Position numbers and translations under genes: made by a program. The notes under the pieces are model-generated. The model ran no database searches, was not told where the DNA came from, and was given only the letters and a program-made list of their open reading frames with translations. 64,000 nt of DNA. Origin: an uncultured Pseudomonadales bacterium (GTDB lineage Bacteria; Pseudomonadota; Gammaproteobacteria; Pseudomonadales; Azotimanducaceae). Positions 36,244-45,665 of this stretch are shown one piece after another (position 1 is the first letter of the stretch; each line of letters starts with the position of its first letter). The stretch is from NCBI GenBank assembly GCA_958296295.1, contig OY282460.1, forward strand, positions 2,976,001 through 3,040,000. The letters are read 5' to 3'.

Positions 36244-36481
36244 GGGCATTCCTTGGAGTGTCAGCAATTTCGTGGCCGGGACGCACTGGAGAGCACCACA
36301 GCTCTCCAACACCACGAGAGCCTACACCCTACGAGCGCGAGCGAGAAGCGACCACACAAACGGAACCGCTGACAAGGCCTCATACCTCGTTTCCACCAGT
36401 GGTCGCAGTTCGTGGTTGACAAAGCCCGCCATTTGCCAACAAAATAGTTGGCAACGAATCTGTTGGCAAGAGACCCATCAA

Positions 36482-36703
36482 ATGCAACTACGCAGGGCTG
36501 GCAGCAATTGGGTTGATGGCGATCGGTTCTTCGACAGGGTCGGCGACATGGAAGCGCTCGAAGAGCAGGTGCGAGATGGTGCGCATACGTTGCTGACCGC
36601 GCAGCGGCGCATGGGCAAGACCAGCCTGGTGCGCGCGCTCCTGCGCCGACTCGGAACGGAGAGGACGTTTCGCGGTGGAATAAGCGCGGGCACTTGCACG
36701 TGA
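36482..36703 (+). pseudogene. N-terminal fragment of an AAA ATPase
   Basis: The frame encodes 73 residues: NWVDGDRFFDRVGDMEALEE, then a Walker A region AQRRMGKTSLVRALLRRLG. This is the first ~60 residues of an AAA_22/ORC-like ATPase; the rest is missing and the frame stops at 36703. It directly precedes a different intact NTPase, suggesting deletion or replacement at this site. Confidence 0.6.
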
Positions 36704-36737
36704 CGCGGTTCCAAGAAGATGCCCAGGCTCGGCCCAA

Positions 36738-38369
36738 GTGGCTGTGCCGGTGAGAAAACACAACCCGGCGTTCCTAACGGATCCAGAACTGGTCGCCTCG
36801 TTCTGCGTGCGCACCAGCGAGTTCGCCTCCATCGTCGAAGCGTTGCGGGAATCCACCAGCGCCTCGAACATCCACCAGATTGTGATTGGGCCCCGCGGTA
36901 GCGGCAAGACGAGCCTGTTGCTGCGGGTTGCGGCGGAAATCCGCCGGGAAGAATCGTTATCCAATCGATTGCTGCCCGTCGTGTTCCCCGAGGAAAGCTA
37001 TTGCGTCGCCACCGTGGGCGAGTTCTGGCTGGAATGTCTGCGCCGCGTGGCCCATCAGGTTCCGTCAAGAGAAGGCGGGCCTGATTTGCCGCGCACGGTA
37101 GAAGAACTGCGCGCCATTCGGGATGACCGCGCGCTGGCGGACCGCTGCCTAGGCACGATACAGGACGTGGCAGATGGTGTGGCAAAGCGGCTGGTGCTGA
37201 TCGTCGAGAACCTGAACATGATGTTTCGCGACCTGCCGGATGCGAACACTGCCGCGTGGCAATTGCGCCACACTCTACAGACCGATCCCCGCATCGTGCT
37301 GTTGGCCAGCGCCACCAGCCGCTTCGATCAGATCGATCACCCGGACCGGGCGCTCTACGATCTGTTCAGAACGCTGCAACTGCGCCCGTTGAATACCCGA
37401 GAATGTGCGACGCTATGGGAAGCGGTATCCGGGCAGCGTCGCGAGCCAACCACAATCCGATCGCTGGAAATACTCACCGGCGGCAGCCCGCGCTTGCTCA
37501 CTATCGTCGCCCGTTTTGGGGGCGGGTTTTCCTTCCAGGACCTCATGGCGCAGCTCCTCGATTTGGTGGACGACCACACCGAGTATTTCAAGAGCCACTT
37601 GGAGTCGCTGCCAGCGCAGGAACGCCGCGTCTATCTTGCGCTTGCGGAACTGTGGAAGCCGGCCAGCACGCGCGAGATCGCCGAGCAGGCGCGCCTGGAT
37701 ACCAGCAAGTGCAGCGCCCAACTGAAGCGCCTCGTCGAACGCGGCGCGGTGATGGTGGCCGGCGGCAGCGCTCGACGCAAACTTCACTATCTGGCCGAGC
37801 GGCTGTACAACATCTACCACCTCCTACGGCGCGGACATGGCCCGGATCGCCTGTTGGAAGCGCTGGTGCGCTTCATGGCGTCCTACTACTCGCCCAAGGA
37901 CCCCTCGACTGCGGATGCCAAAATGGAGCCGCTCATTCAGATGGCCCTAACCGAGCTCCAACTCCGTCGTTTCGGTGACGCCACCGAGACCGGCATTCAA
38001 GCTACTAACGCGTACGACGGCGTAGCGCCGGGGGGCAAGGATGCTCGCCGCCCACGGCATCCGAGCCTGCAGGACGGACTTGGCGGGTCGGTGTGCGAGG
38101 GCGACGTCCAAGCCATGCTCGAAATCCTCTCGCAACTCGACAGTACGCCCCCAATAGTCATCGAAGTGCTCGTGGTGGCAAGCATAAAATTGGGTGCGGC
38201 CACCGTGCGCGATTGGATTCTGACCTCACAGGCAGCGGATCATCTGCTGCCGCTGGCCACGGCGCTCGCGCAGGAACTCGGCATCGAAACCAGAGTCGCG
38301 CAAGAAGTGGACGAAATCGCTCAGGACATCCGCCGAGAAATCAGCGAACGGCGGGCGGCAATCGAATGA
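36738..38369 (+). CDS. P-loop NTPase with winged-helix domain (MNS/STAND-like)
   Basis: The product is 543 residues from GTG 36738 (GTG 36750 is an alternative). Walker A GPRGSGKTSLL lies at ~52-62, Walker B LVLIVENLNMM at ~152-162, and a sensor segment VLLASATSRF follows. Residues ~300-345 form a winged helix (ALAELWKPASTREIAEQARL). The C-terminal ~200 residues are helical and unassigned. Proteins of this type act as switches, often in defence islands, but no effector domain is visible here. Downstream on the opposite strand is the giant helicase. Confidence 0.7.
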   Translation: MAVPVRKHNPAFLTDPELVASFCVRTSEFASIVEALRESTSASNIHQIVIGPRGSGKTSLLLRVAAEIRREESLSNRLLPVVFPEESYCVATVGEFWLECLRRVAHQVPSREGGPDLPRTVEELRAIRDDRALADRCLGTIQDVADGVAKRLVLIVENLNMMFRDLPDANTAAWQLRHTLQTDPRIVLLASATSRFDQIDHPDRALYDLFRTLQLRPLNTRECATLWEAVSGQRREPTTIRSLEILTGGSPRLLTIVARFGGGFSFQDLMAQLLDLVDDHTEYFKSHLESLPAQERRVYLALAELWKPASTREIAEQARLDTSKCSAQLKRLVERGAVMVAGGSARRKLHYLAERLYNIYHLLRRGHGPDRLLEALVRFMASYYSPKDPSTADAKMEPLIQMALTELQLRRFGDATETGIQATNAYDGVAPGGKDARRPRHPSLQDGLGGSVCEGDVQAMLEILSQLDSTPPIVIEVLVVASIKLGAATVRDWILTSQAADHLLPLATALAQELGIETRVAQEVDEIAQDIRREISERRAAIE

Positions 38370-38638
38370 AGTCGACGACAGCCGCCAAGGCGTTGTCGCA
38401 TGGGCGAGCGCCCACGCGGTAGCACCACCATTAGCGCGAAGCCGCTGCGGAGCTGGGCCGTGCCGGTTGCCACTTCCTCGAACCGGTCTCCCAAACCAAG
38501 CACGCCGTAAGCACCGCCACCTGATCCCACGTAGAGCGATCCTTCGGTTCGCCCCGCCCCACGAGAGCCGATAGCCTTCGTCCACGGCTGGGCGGCAGGA
38601 GACGCTGCGAAGAGCCTGTGTTGGCACCTCGCGCCGCT

Positions 38639-41600
38639 TCACCGTCCGCGGTCCGATTCCTCTACCGTGAAGACAAGCTCCGGCACAACAACTTCCCAAA
38701 CGTCGCACGCGCAACGGTCGCGGTATTCTGCTGGCGAAAACTCGCGGCCCCACTTCACGATGGCCGCAACGCGCGCTCGGGCTCGCCTAGGTTGCCCGTC
38801 CATCGCCGGCGGACGATATTGTTGCGCAAGGCGACCGACCAACACCCCGCGGTCGAACAGCTCCCAACGTTCGTTTTCAAGCAGTTCGAGGCAATCGCCC
38901 GGATAGAGATCTCGAATGCGTCGGTGAACCGGGTCTTCGATCCCGCGGCGACCGGCGAATCCCAGATCCACGTCCTTGAGATCGAGCCGCGACCAGATAT
39001 TCGCCATTGCCGATGTCGGCGGCGACAGGACCGGCGGCTGGCAGTGCAGCGCCGATGAGGAGCGCAACAACGGTGCCCGCAGACGACCATATCCGTCGAA
39101 ACACATGAGCGCGAGAGTGTGCCGAGCCCGGGTCATCGCCACATAGTAGAGTCGGCGCTCGTCGTCGAGCTGGTCTTCCCAGCCGCCGTCCAATACCACG
39201 ACGTGGTCGAACTCCAAGCCCTTGGCGCGGTGCGCCGTCAACAGCAGCAAACCGCGTTGGCGGCGGCGCACGTCGCGGCTCCACTCCGCCAGCCACTCGA
39301 TGCATTGTTGGGTCGGCACCAGCGCGGATCCGCTCTCTTGCTGGTGTTCGGCCAAGGCCTCCCGGAGCAGATCGTTCCACGGCGTTGACGGCCTCTCGTC
39401 GAGCCAAGCCGCACAGGCGGCAGCGTCCACCATGTCTTGCCGATCGCGCAGCCACGCAACGAATGCTTGAGTTTCCCGCACGCGCCAAAGGCCACGGAAC
39501 TCTTCGTTGCCCATCTGGACCGGGATGCTCAGCAACTCGCAGCAGGCCCGCACGGGCTGGAGGTAGCTCCACTCTCTGGCGATGATGGCGCACTTGGCCC
39601 AATCCCAGTTCTGCCTCTCACAGCTGGCCAAGCGCTGCAACGCCAGCAGCGCCGCCTGCGCTTGGGCGATCGGATCACGCGGGCAGCGCAATAGTTGCAC
39701 ACGTCCTTGCGCGACGGGATCCAGTTCGCCCCATGGCCCGCCAGCCGGTTCGCCATCCCGCTGGCGGTCAGGCCGAATCGGATGCTCGGACTTCATCCGC
39801 GATTCGGCCGGACGGATAACCGCGTTCGACCCCTCGATGATGTGCGCCGTGGAACGGTAGTTCTCGGCGAGAAAGGAGCGTTTGGCGTCGTAGTCCTGCT
39901 CGAATTGGCGAATGAACTTCACGGACGCGCCCCCGAACGAGTAGATGTTCTGGTCGTCGTCGCCGACAACGAGGAGATGCGGCTGGTCGTCCGCGTCAAT
40001 CGATATTCGACCTGCCAGAGCGGCAATCAGGGCGTACTGCTCGTCGTCTATGTCTTGGAACTCGTCGACCAGGATCCACCGCAGGCCGGCCAGCAGCCGC
40101 GCCCGCTGTTCGTCCGCCTCTTCCGGCGGCATGCCGTCGCCTCGCAGCAAGGCGGTGGCGTCGCGCAGCACATCCTTGAAGGAGTCGTTGTCTGGTTGAT
40201 TTTTGCGGGCGGCGAAGCTCGCGCCCACCAAGCGCATGGCCAAGCCATGGCAGGTAAAGGCCGCGACGCGGCGAGCGTCTTCGCCGATCAGCTCTGCCAA
40301 GCGGCGGCGAATGTCCGCAGCCGCGTGTCGGTTGTAGGCCAATGCCACGATGTTGCGCGGGTCTTCTCTTCGCACGCGCACCAGATACGCGATGCGATGC
40401 ACGAGCACTCGCGTCTTTCCCGATCCGGGGCCGGCCAGCACCAACGCGTTCCGGCCCTCGTCGTCGGCGACTACGCTGCGTTGATCAGGCGCCAATGTTT
40501 CCACGATGCGTCGCCAAGACTCCGGCGTGGTTTGCCGGGAATATTCTTGGCGCGACATCCAGCGACGCAGAAACTCGTCCTGCTTGAGGCTGAAGTAGTC
40601 CATCGTCAGCCGAATCGCAGCCGCCATTTGCCGTAGGCCGCGTTGCGCGTATTCCGCCATAACGTGAATCTGCAGTACTTGGTCTGCGTAGTGCAGTCGC
40701 AGGGGCTTGAAATCCACTACGCGAAACTGCCGACGTCTATCTTGGCTCAAGCGGATGGACATGGCGGGGCGAAAAATAGTGAGACCTTTGTTGAGGCGGA
40801 TGATCTGCTGCTCGTGCAGCCAGAGCAGCGCCCGATCGACTAGCTTGTCCGGCTCCTTGAATCGGTTTCTCAGTTCCATGTCGGACTTCACTTCGTGCAG
40901 CAGTTTGCCGAGTGTCGTCTCGGCGAGAAGATCCGTGCCTTGGCTTCCCGGCGGTAGGCAATCCAGCAAGTGTGCCAACAGCCGTTGTGCCGCGTCTCGG
41001 CGCAAGTTGGCGGTCTTGGCAAGCGCCGGCCACTCTCGATTCAATGTCACGCGCAGGTTTTCGTTGTCCAGCGGGCGCAGTCCGATGCTGCCCGCGGCCC
41101 CGTCGTCTCCGTACCCGTCGCGTTCGATGCTGCGAAGAAGGCTGCGCACCTGTTCGGGCAGAGCCTCATGGCCCTCGTCCTTCAGCCGTTGCGTAGCGAC
41201 GCGTAGATGCAGCACGTGCGAATCGCCTTTGGCCATGTCCGGCGCGACCTCTTGAAGACTGTCGATCAACGCCCGCTCCAGCAGCGCCGTTTCTTGGAAA
41301 CGTCCACGCGAGTGGCGCTGTACGCCTTGGTGTACATAGGCCGTCAGCACGGTGTCGTTGCTGGCGATGCCGTATTCCTCCAAGTCGTGCAGCGCTTTGC
41401 GCACGCCTTCGGGTTTCAAACCGCAGACGCCCATCAGTTCGTCGGTGGAAACTCCCTCGTCGGCGTCCGCTTCGATGAGAGCCCGCACGATGTGCAGCAA
41501 CTGCTGTCGATAGCGTTCTCCCACCCTCTCCAGCTTGTCGCGGGCTTGCTCAATCGAATGAACGCGCAGCGACGACGGGAACACCTGCGTGCGATTCTCT

Positions 41601-43744
41601 TCGCGCGTCAGCAGCTCGGCGTCCTCCAGCCAGGAAATAGCGGTTCGCACTCTGCTGTCGTCCGTCGCGGAGTCGCGCTCGAACGCCGCGTCGTCCTCGT
41701 TGCGGAGTACCTCGCCGGCGGTGGCGACAACTTCGCCGTTCATGCGTTTGCGCTGATCGAGGTTCCGCAGCGCCTTCAATACCGCTTGGATTTCCCGCGC
41801 GGTGAGACGGGAACGGGCCGACAGGCTGAACTGTCTCTCCACATCGTCCGTAGAGTAGAGAAGCACGCAACGCGCCGCTTTTTGATCGCGGCCGGCCCGA
41901 CCTGCTTCCTGCAGGTAGTTCTCCAACGAACCTGGGAGGTCGGCGTGTATCACTAACCGCACATCCGGCTTGTCGATGCCCATGCCGAAGGCGTTCGTGG
42001 CCACGATAACGGGCAAGCCGCCGTTGACGAACTGATCTTGCACGTCCTTCTTCCGTTCGGGCGACAGTCCGGCGTGGAAGTGGGCCGCGTCGATGTCGTT
42101 GCGGCCCAGAAATTCGGCCACGTCCTCGGCCCGTCGCCGCGTGGCGCAGTAGACGATAGCGCTGCCTGCCATCTTGCTGAGCCCGTTGGGAGAGTGAAAC
42201 GTCAATAGATCGTGAATGTGAACAAACTTCTCGGCTGCGGTTGTGTGTACGACGACGAAGTCCAGGTTGTCGCGTTCGCTGCCGCCATCGAAGAGCTCCA
42301 GATCAACGCTCAGCTTTTCCCGAAAGTGCTCGACGATGTCGTCCTTGACATCAGGCTTCGCCGTAGCCGTCAGACACAGGACGGTGGCTTGCGGCGCGCA
42401 CTCGCGAATGAAACGGGCAACGTAGCGGTAGTCTGGGCGAAAGTCGTGCCCCCACTTGGAAAGGCAGTGCGCTTCGTCGAGCACCCAGATGCCGACTTCG
42501 CGTTGTTCGATGGTCCGGCTAACGGTCCGGCTGCGTAGCTGCTCAGGCGCGACAATCAGCATGCTGGCGTCGCCGAGCCGCACGCGATCAAGCGCATCAG
42601 CGCGTTCCGGCATGGACAGCAAGCCGTTCACAGTAACGCAGGAGTCGATGCCGCGTTTCGCCAATCCCGCCACCTGATCGGCCATCAGTGCCACCAAAGG
42701 CGAAATCACCACCGTAAGCGCCCCGGTCTTGTCGTAGCGGGAGAGCGCGGGAAGCTGATAGCACAGCGACTTGCCAACGCCGGTTGGAAGAATACCGAGA
42801 AGATGGCGGCCACCGAGCGCCGCCTCGACGATCGCTTGTTGCATCGACCTGCCGTCTTTGCATTGCGGTTTCACTCGGAACGCCGGGTAGCCGAACCATC
42901 GCTTGAGTTCGCTCTTGGCGTTGTGCCGTTCTTGGCACCATCGGCAACCGGTGTCGTTGCAAGGCGTGTCCCGCAAACGCCGCACTAGCGCATTTGCGTC
43001 GGGGAATTGGTGACGTACCCACCGCGGCATGACCGAGTTGCCGCCGGCGACGTGAAGCCACGCCAACGCGAACGCCAAGGGCCAACCGTGCTGTGCCAGC
43101 GCACCGAGAACTTCTCGTCCCGCGACGGAACAGGCAGATCTTTCCAGTTGGCTCTCGATGGCACGCCGCGCTTCGGGCTTGGCGGGGCGTGGCGCGTTGC
43201 GCAAACTGGCGAAGTAGGCATCGAACCCGGCACCGTCGGAATCAGAGGCGGTCAGCCAATGCCATGCGGTCAGCAGGTCCGGTGGCGCACTCGCCAGCGC
43301 TTCGAGTTGCTCGCCGGCCACATCCAACGTCAACCTGGCATCCAGCTCGGGATCGTTCACGCGACCACGCGTGAGCTGCCCATCTTGGTAGTGTTTCACC
43401 AAATGGTGATAGGGATGGCGCGGGAAGGCCAGCGGGCTCAACCAGAGCGTGTCCAGCACCGGCAAGCGCAACAGACGCAGGTTCGCGTCGGCTGCCCTCA
43501 GGTAGGGGATGTCGAAGCGAATCAGGTTGTGGCCTAGCAGGACTTGCGAATCGCCGGCAAAGTCGTCGAGTTGCCTCAACGCCGCTGCTAGATCGCCGCC
43601 GCGCCACTTGAAGCAGTCCGTGCCCCGTGTCGCAGCGAGGGCGTAGATGCGGTCGCGCCGGCCGACTTCGATATCCAGTGCCAAGCAATTGCGCAAGAAG
43701 ACGTTGGCATTGCTGGCAATCCCGCGACGGTCATCGTCAACCAT
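38639..43744 (-). CDS. Giant exonuclease-RecQ-UvrD helicase fusion
   Basis: The product is 1,701 residues. Residues ~15-150 form a DEDD 3'-5' exonuclease (LALDIEVG, GHNLIRFDIPYL, NDPELDARLT). A CNDTGCRWC cluster lies at ~262-270. A complete RecQ-type SF2 helicase follows: Walker A LPTGVGKS at 319-326, DEAH at 423-426, TATAKPDV, and QEAGRAGRD at ~612. Residues ~690-1000 contain winged-helix-like segments. The last ~620 residues are a UvrD/Rep-type SF1 helicase: AGPGSGKT at 1104-1111, DEFQDID at 1227-1233, and LTAHRAKGLEFDHVVVLDGG. One chain thus joins two helicases of different superfamilies and a nuclease. A repair or defence role is likely (inference). It is divergent from the AAA gene at 44013. 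Confidence 0.88.
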   Translation of the reverse strand: MVDDDRRGIASNANVFLRNCLALDIEVGRRDRIYALAATRGTDCFKWRGGDLAAALRQLDDFAGDSQVLLGHNLIRFDIPYLRAADANLRLLRLPVLDTLWLSPLAFPRHPYHHLVKHYQDGQLTRGRVNDPELDARLTLDVAGEQLEALASAPPDLLTAWHWLTASDSDGAGFDAYFASLRNAPRPAKPEARRAIESQLERSACSVAGREVLGALAQHGWPLAFALAWLHVAGGNSVMPRWVRHQFPDANALVRRLRDTPCNDTGCRWCQERHNAKSELKRWFGYPAFRVKPQCKDGRSMQQAIVEAALGGRHLLGILPTGVGKSLCYQLPALSRYDKTGALTVVISPLVALMADQVAGLAKRGIDSCVTVNGLLSMPERADALDRVRLGDASMLIVAPEQLRSRTVSRTIEQREVGIWVLDEAHCLSKWGHDFRPDYRYVARFIRECAPQATVLCLTATAKPDVKDDIVEHFREKLSVDLELFDGGSERDNLDFVVVHTTAAEKFVHIHDLLTFHSPNGLSKMAGSAIVYCATRRRAEDVAEFLGRNDIDAAHFHAGLSPERKKDVQDQFVNGGLPVIVATNAFGMGIDKPDVRLVIHADLPGSLENYLQEAGRAGRDQKAARCVLLYSTDDVERQFSLSARSRLTAREIQAVLKALRNLDQRKRMNGEVVATAGEVLRNEDDAAFERDSATDDSRVRTAISWLEDAELLTREENRTQVFPSSLRVHSIEQARDKLERVGERYRQQLLHIVRALIEADADEGVSTDELMGVCGLKPEGVRKALHDLEEYGIASNDTVLTAYVHQGVQRHSRGRFQETALLERALIDSLQEVAPDMAKGDSHVLHLRVATQRLKDEGHEALPEQVRSLLRSIERDGYGDDGAAGSIGLRPLDNENLRVTLNREWPALAKTANLRRDAAQRLLAHLLDCLPPGSQGTDLLAETTLGKLLHEVKSDMELRNRFKEPDKLVDRALLWLHEQQIIRLNKGLTIFRPAMSIRLSQDRRRQFRVVDFKPLRLHYADQVLQIHVMAEYAQRGLRQMAAAIRLTMDYFSLKQDEFLRRWMSRQEYSRQTTPESWRRIVETLAPDQRSVVADDEGRNALVLAGPGSGKTRVLVHRIAYLVRVRREDPRNIVALAYNRHAAADIRRRLAELIGEDARRVAAFTCHGLAMRLVGASFAARKNQPDNDSFKDVLRDATALLRGDGMPPEEADEQRARLLAGLRWILVDEFQDIDDEQYALIAALAGRISIDADDQPHLLVVGDDDQNIYSFGGASVKFIRQFEQDYDAKRSFLAENYRSTAHIIEGSNAVIRPAESRMKSEHPIRPDRQRDGEPAGGPWGELDPVAQGRVQLLRCPRDPIAQAQAALLALQRLASCERQNWDWAKCAIIAREWSYLQPVRACCELLSIPVQMGNEEFRGLWRVRETQAFVAWLRDRQDMVDAAACAAWLDERPSTPWNDLLREALAEHQQESGSALVPTQQCIEWLAEWSRDVRRRQRGLLLLTAHRAKGLEFDHVVVLDGGWEDQLDDERRLYYVAMTRARHTLALMCFDGYGRLRAPLLRSSSALHCQPPVLSPPTSAMANIWSRLDLKDVDLGFAGRRGIEDPVHRRIRDLYPGDCLELLENERWELFDRGVLVGRLAQQYRPPAMDGQPRRARARVAAIVKWGREFSPAEYRDRCACDVWEVVVPELVFTVEESDRGR

Positions 43745-44012
43745 TGACGCGGCCTAGACTGTCGTGCGTTGGCGGCCTTCGAGCGGCTGCGGCGGCCTTT
43801 TCCTGCTGCGGGGATGACATGGGGCAAGTATACAGAAGGGTATCCACGGTCGAAGCCGACCAAAACCGCGACAAGATGCCTTCAGTCGGGGCGTTCTCAA
43901 CCCCGAACCGCACTCGCCGCCTGCCCCACAGCCCGAACTACTCCCTCTTCAGAGCGTTAGCAGGGAGTCTAGGCCCGCCACCAAACCCCTCTCTTCCGAC
44001 CACCGCCCTAGT

Positions 44013-45275
44013 ATGATTGGCGACATGATCGCCAAACCAAGCACTCCCCGACTACGGCATTCCGCCCGAGGCAAGCCGCCCTACTTCGCGGGTCGGCGGG
44101 CCGAGCTCGCCTTGTTGAACCGCAAGCTCAACGAGTTGTGTGAAACGAGCGATCCCACTGACGGCATGGCTTTGGTCATAGGGATTCCCGGGGTCGGGAA
44201 AACCCAGTTGTGCCGCAAGTTTGCGGAAGACACCGCGTTACGCGGCAAGTCACGCAAAGGCGTGGATGTCAGGCACTTGGCCGTCGGCACCAAGAGGCTG
44301 GACAATCAAGTCAACTTGTTCATGGCCATAGCGAAGGCGTTGGGTCAAGAGAGGAAGGGACGTGCCATAGCGAAGATCAACGCGAAGATGGCCGGCGCCA
44401 ACATCGGCGTTGGTGCAGGGCCTGCGAAGCTGTCGGCGGGCGCTACTTTCGATCATGTTCGACAAGCGACCGAACTGGAGGAGATGCTGGTCGCATCAAA
44501 GGACGAAGGCATGTGGAGGGCTTGGCACGGGCTGCGCCGCAAGGCGCTGGTGCTGGTGGTGGACGAGATTCAGACTGTGGATGCGGCTGGAATGGCCACG
44601 TTGCGCACATTGCACGAGGGGCAGCACGGATGTCCGCTACTGACGCTTTGCGCCGGCTTGCAACACGCGACGGACGTTTTTGCGTCACGATCGCAAGTCG
44701 ATGCGATTTCGCGAGTGGAAGACACCATCCGTTTGGGGTCGTTAAGCGACGACGATGCCGTGCAGGCCATAGCAGGCGGTCTGCGAGCGATGGGTTACGA
44801 GGCGCGCGAACCGTGCGTTCTCAGATTGGCCCAGGCTTCGCATGGTTTCCCTCAACACATTCACGGGTACTTGGCCGGTGCGGTGGACGCCATCGCCAAG
44901 TACGGCGACTTGGGCGAGGGGCCGCCCTTGGCGATGGCGTTGTCGGCGGGAGATCATGCAAGGCGCAGCTACTACGACGCACGGCTGAACACGATCCCGC
45001 ACAAGACTCCAGCGCTGCTGCCCGTGATCGCCAAAATGCTCGAATCGGGCGACAACGCGATACAAGAATCCGAAGCGGTCGACGCGATCAACGCGGTGAA
45101 CTATGATGGCCAAACCATCGTAGACCAAGCAGTCGCCCACGGCGTGTTGACGGTGATCAGCACGGGTGTGGTCAGCTTCGGCATCCCGTCGTTCCACACG
45201 CACATGGTCGGCGAACTCGAACGGAACGCGAAACGAAAGACCCCTTCGCCGTCCAGCCCGCGGCCCGCGGGGTAG
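44013..45275 (+). CDS. AAA ATPase divergent from the giant helicase
   Basis: The product is 420 residues (a second ATG, MIAKPST, is four codons in). Walker A GIPGVGKT is at 57-64 and Walker B ALVLVVDEIQ at 178-187. An Orc/TniB-like layout follows, with RVEDTIRLGSLSDDDAVQAI and the sensor-2-like SHGFPQHIHGYL. The C-terminal ~100 residues may form a winged helix. No transposase is nearby, so TniB is not the likely role. Its start is 268 bp from the helicase start, so both could share regulation. It ends 15 bp from the convergent MNT gene. Confidence 0.7.
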   Translation: MIGDMIAKPSTPRLRHSARGKPPYFAGRRAELALLNRKLNELCETSDPTDGMALVIGIPGVGKTQLCRKFAEDTALRGKSRKGVDVRHLAVGTKRLDNQVNLFMAIAKALGQERKGRAIAKINAKMAGANIGVGAGPAKLSAGATFDHVRQATELEEMLVASKDEGMWRAWHGLRRKALVLVVDEIQTVDAAGMATLRTLHEGQHGCPLLTLCAGLQHATDVFASRSQVDAISRVEDTIRLGSLSDDDAVQAIAGGLRAMGYEAREPCVLRLAQASHGFPQHIHGYLAGAVDAIAKYGDLGEGPPLAMALSAGDHARRSYYDARLNTIPHKTPALLPVIAKMLESGDNAIQESEAVDAINAVNYDGQTIVDQAVAHGVLTVISTGVVSFGIPSFHTHMVGELERNAKRKTPSPSSPRPAG

Positions 45276-45290
45276 CGGAAGGCCGAAACA

Positions 45291-45641
45291 TCAGAACGCC
45301 CGCACCAGATCTGGTTCGGCGAATTCCCGCAGGCGCCCTGCGAACGGCAACCGCACCACATCGACGTTCCTGCCCAGTTTGTCTCCGATGAGGTTTTGCA
45401 CGCGGAAGCGGTCCTGCCAGCGGCCTCGGTAAGGCATGTCCACGGCGACATCCACGTCGCTTCCGTCGTGGTCGTCGCCCCTGGCCACCGAACCGAATAG
45501 ATACGCGGCTCGAACGCCGTACTCGCGTCGCAGCTCGGGTTCGAGTTCGCGGAGTTCCTTGATGGCCTGGTCTTTGGCCGGCGCGGTCAGCGTGGTGGTG
45601 CGTTGAGTGTCATGGCAGCGGCTCGTTGCGGTGGTCATCAT
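45291..45641 (-). CDS. Minimal nucleotidyltransferase (MNT, MntA-like)
   Basis: The product is 116 residues. FGSVARGDDHDGSDVDVAVD contains the GSxxRG...SDxD signature of minimal nucleotidyltransferases, with a third acidic residue in NVDVVRL. Such proteins are usually antitoxins that AMPylate a HEPN RNase partner encoded next door. No HEPN frame is found on either side, so this is an orphan. The first ~20 residues are weak and a later start is possible. Confidence 0.75.
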   Translation of the reverse strand: MMTTATSRCHDTQRTTTLTAPAKDQAIKELRELEPELRREYGVRAAYLFGSVARGDDHDGSDVDVAVDMPYRGRWQDRFRVQNLIGDKLGRNVDVVRLPFAGRLREFAEPDLVRAF

Positions 45642-45665
45642 ACGCTAGAGCGCTGAACATCGGCC

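Noticed and set aside
38370..38638. Possible gene remnant between the NTPase and the giant helicase
   Set aside because: A Gly-rich minus-strand stretch (GSGGGAYGVLGLGDRFEEV) caught the eye, but there is no start, no recognisable family and the frame breaks quickly.
44013..45275. TniB-type transposition ATPase
   Set aside because: The ATPase core is similar in layout, but no TnsB/TniA-type transposase, TniQ or element ends are nearby.
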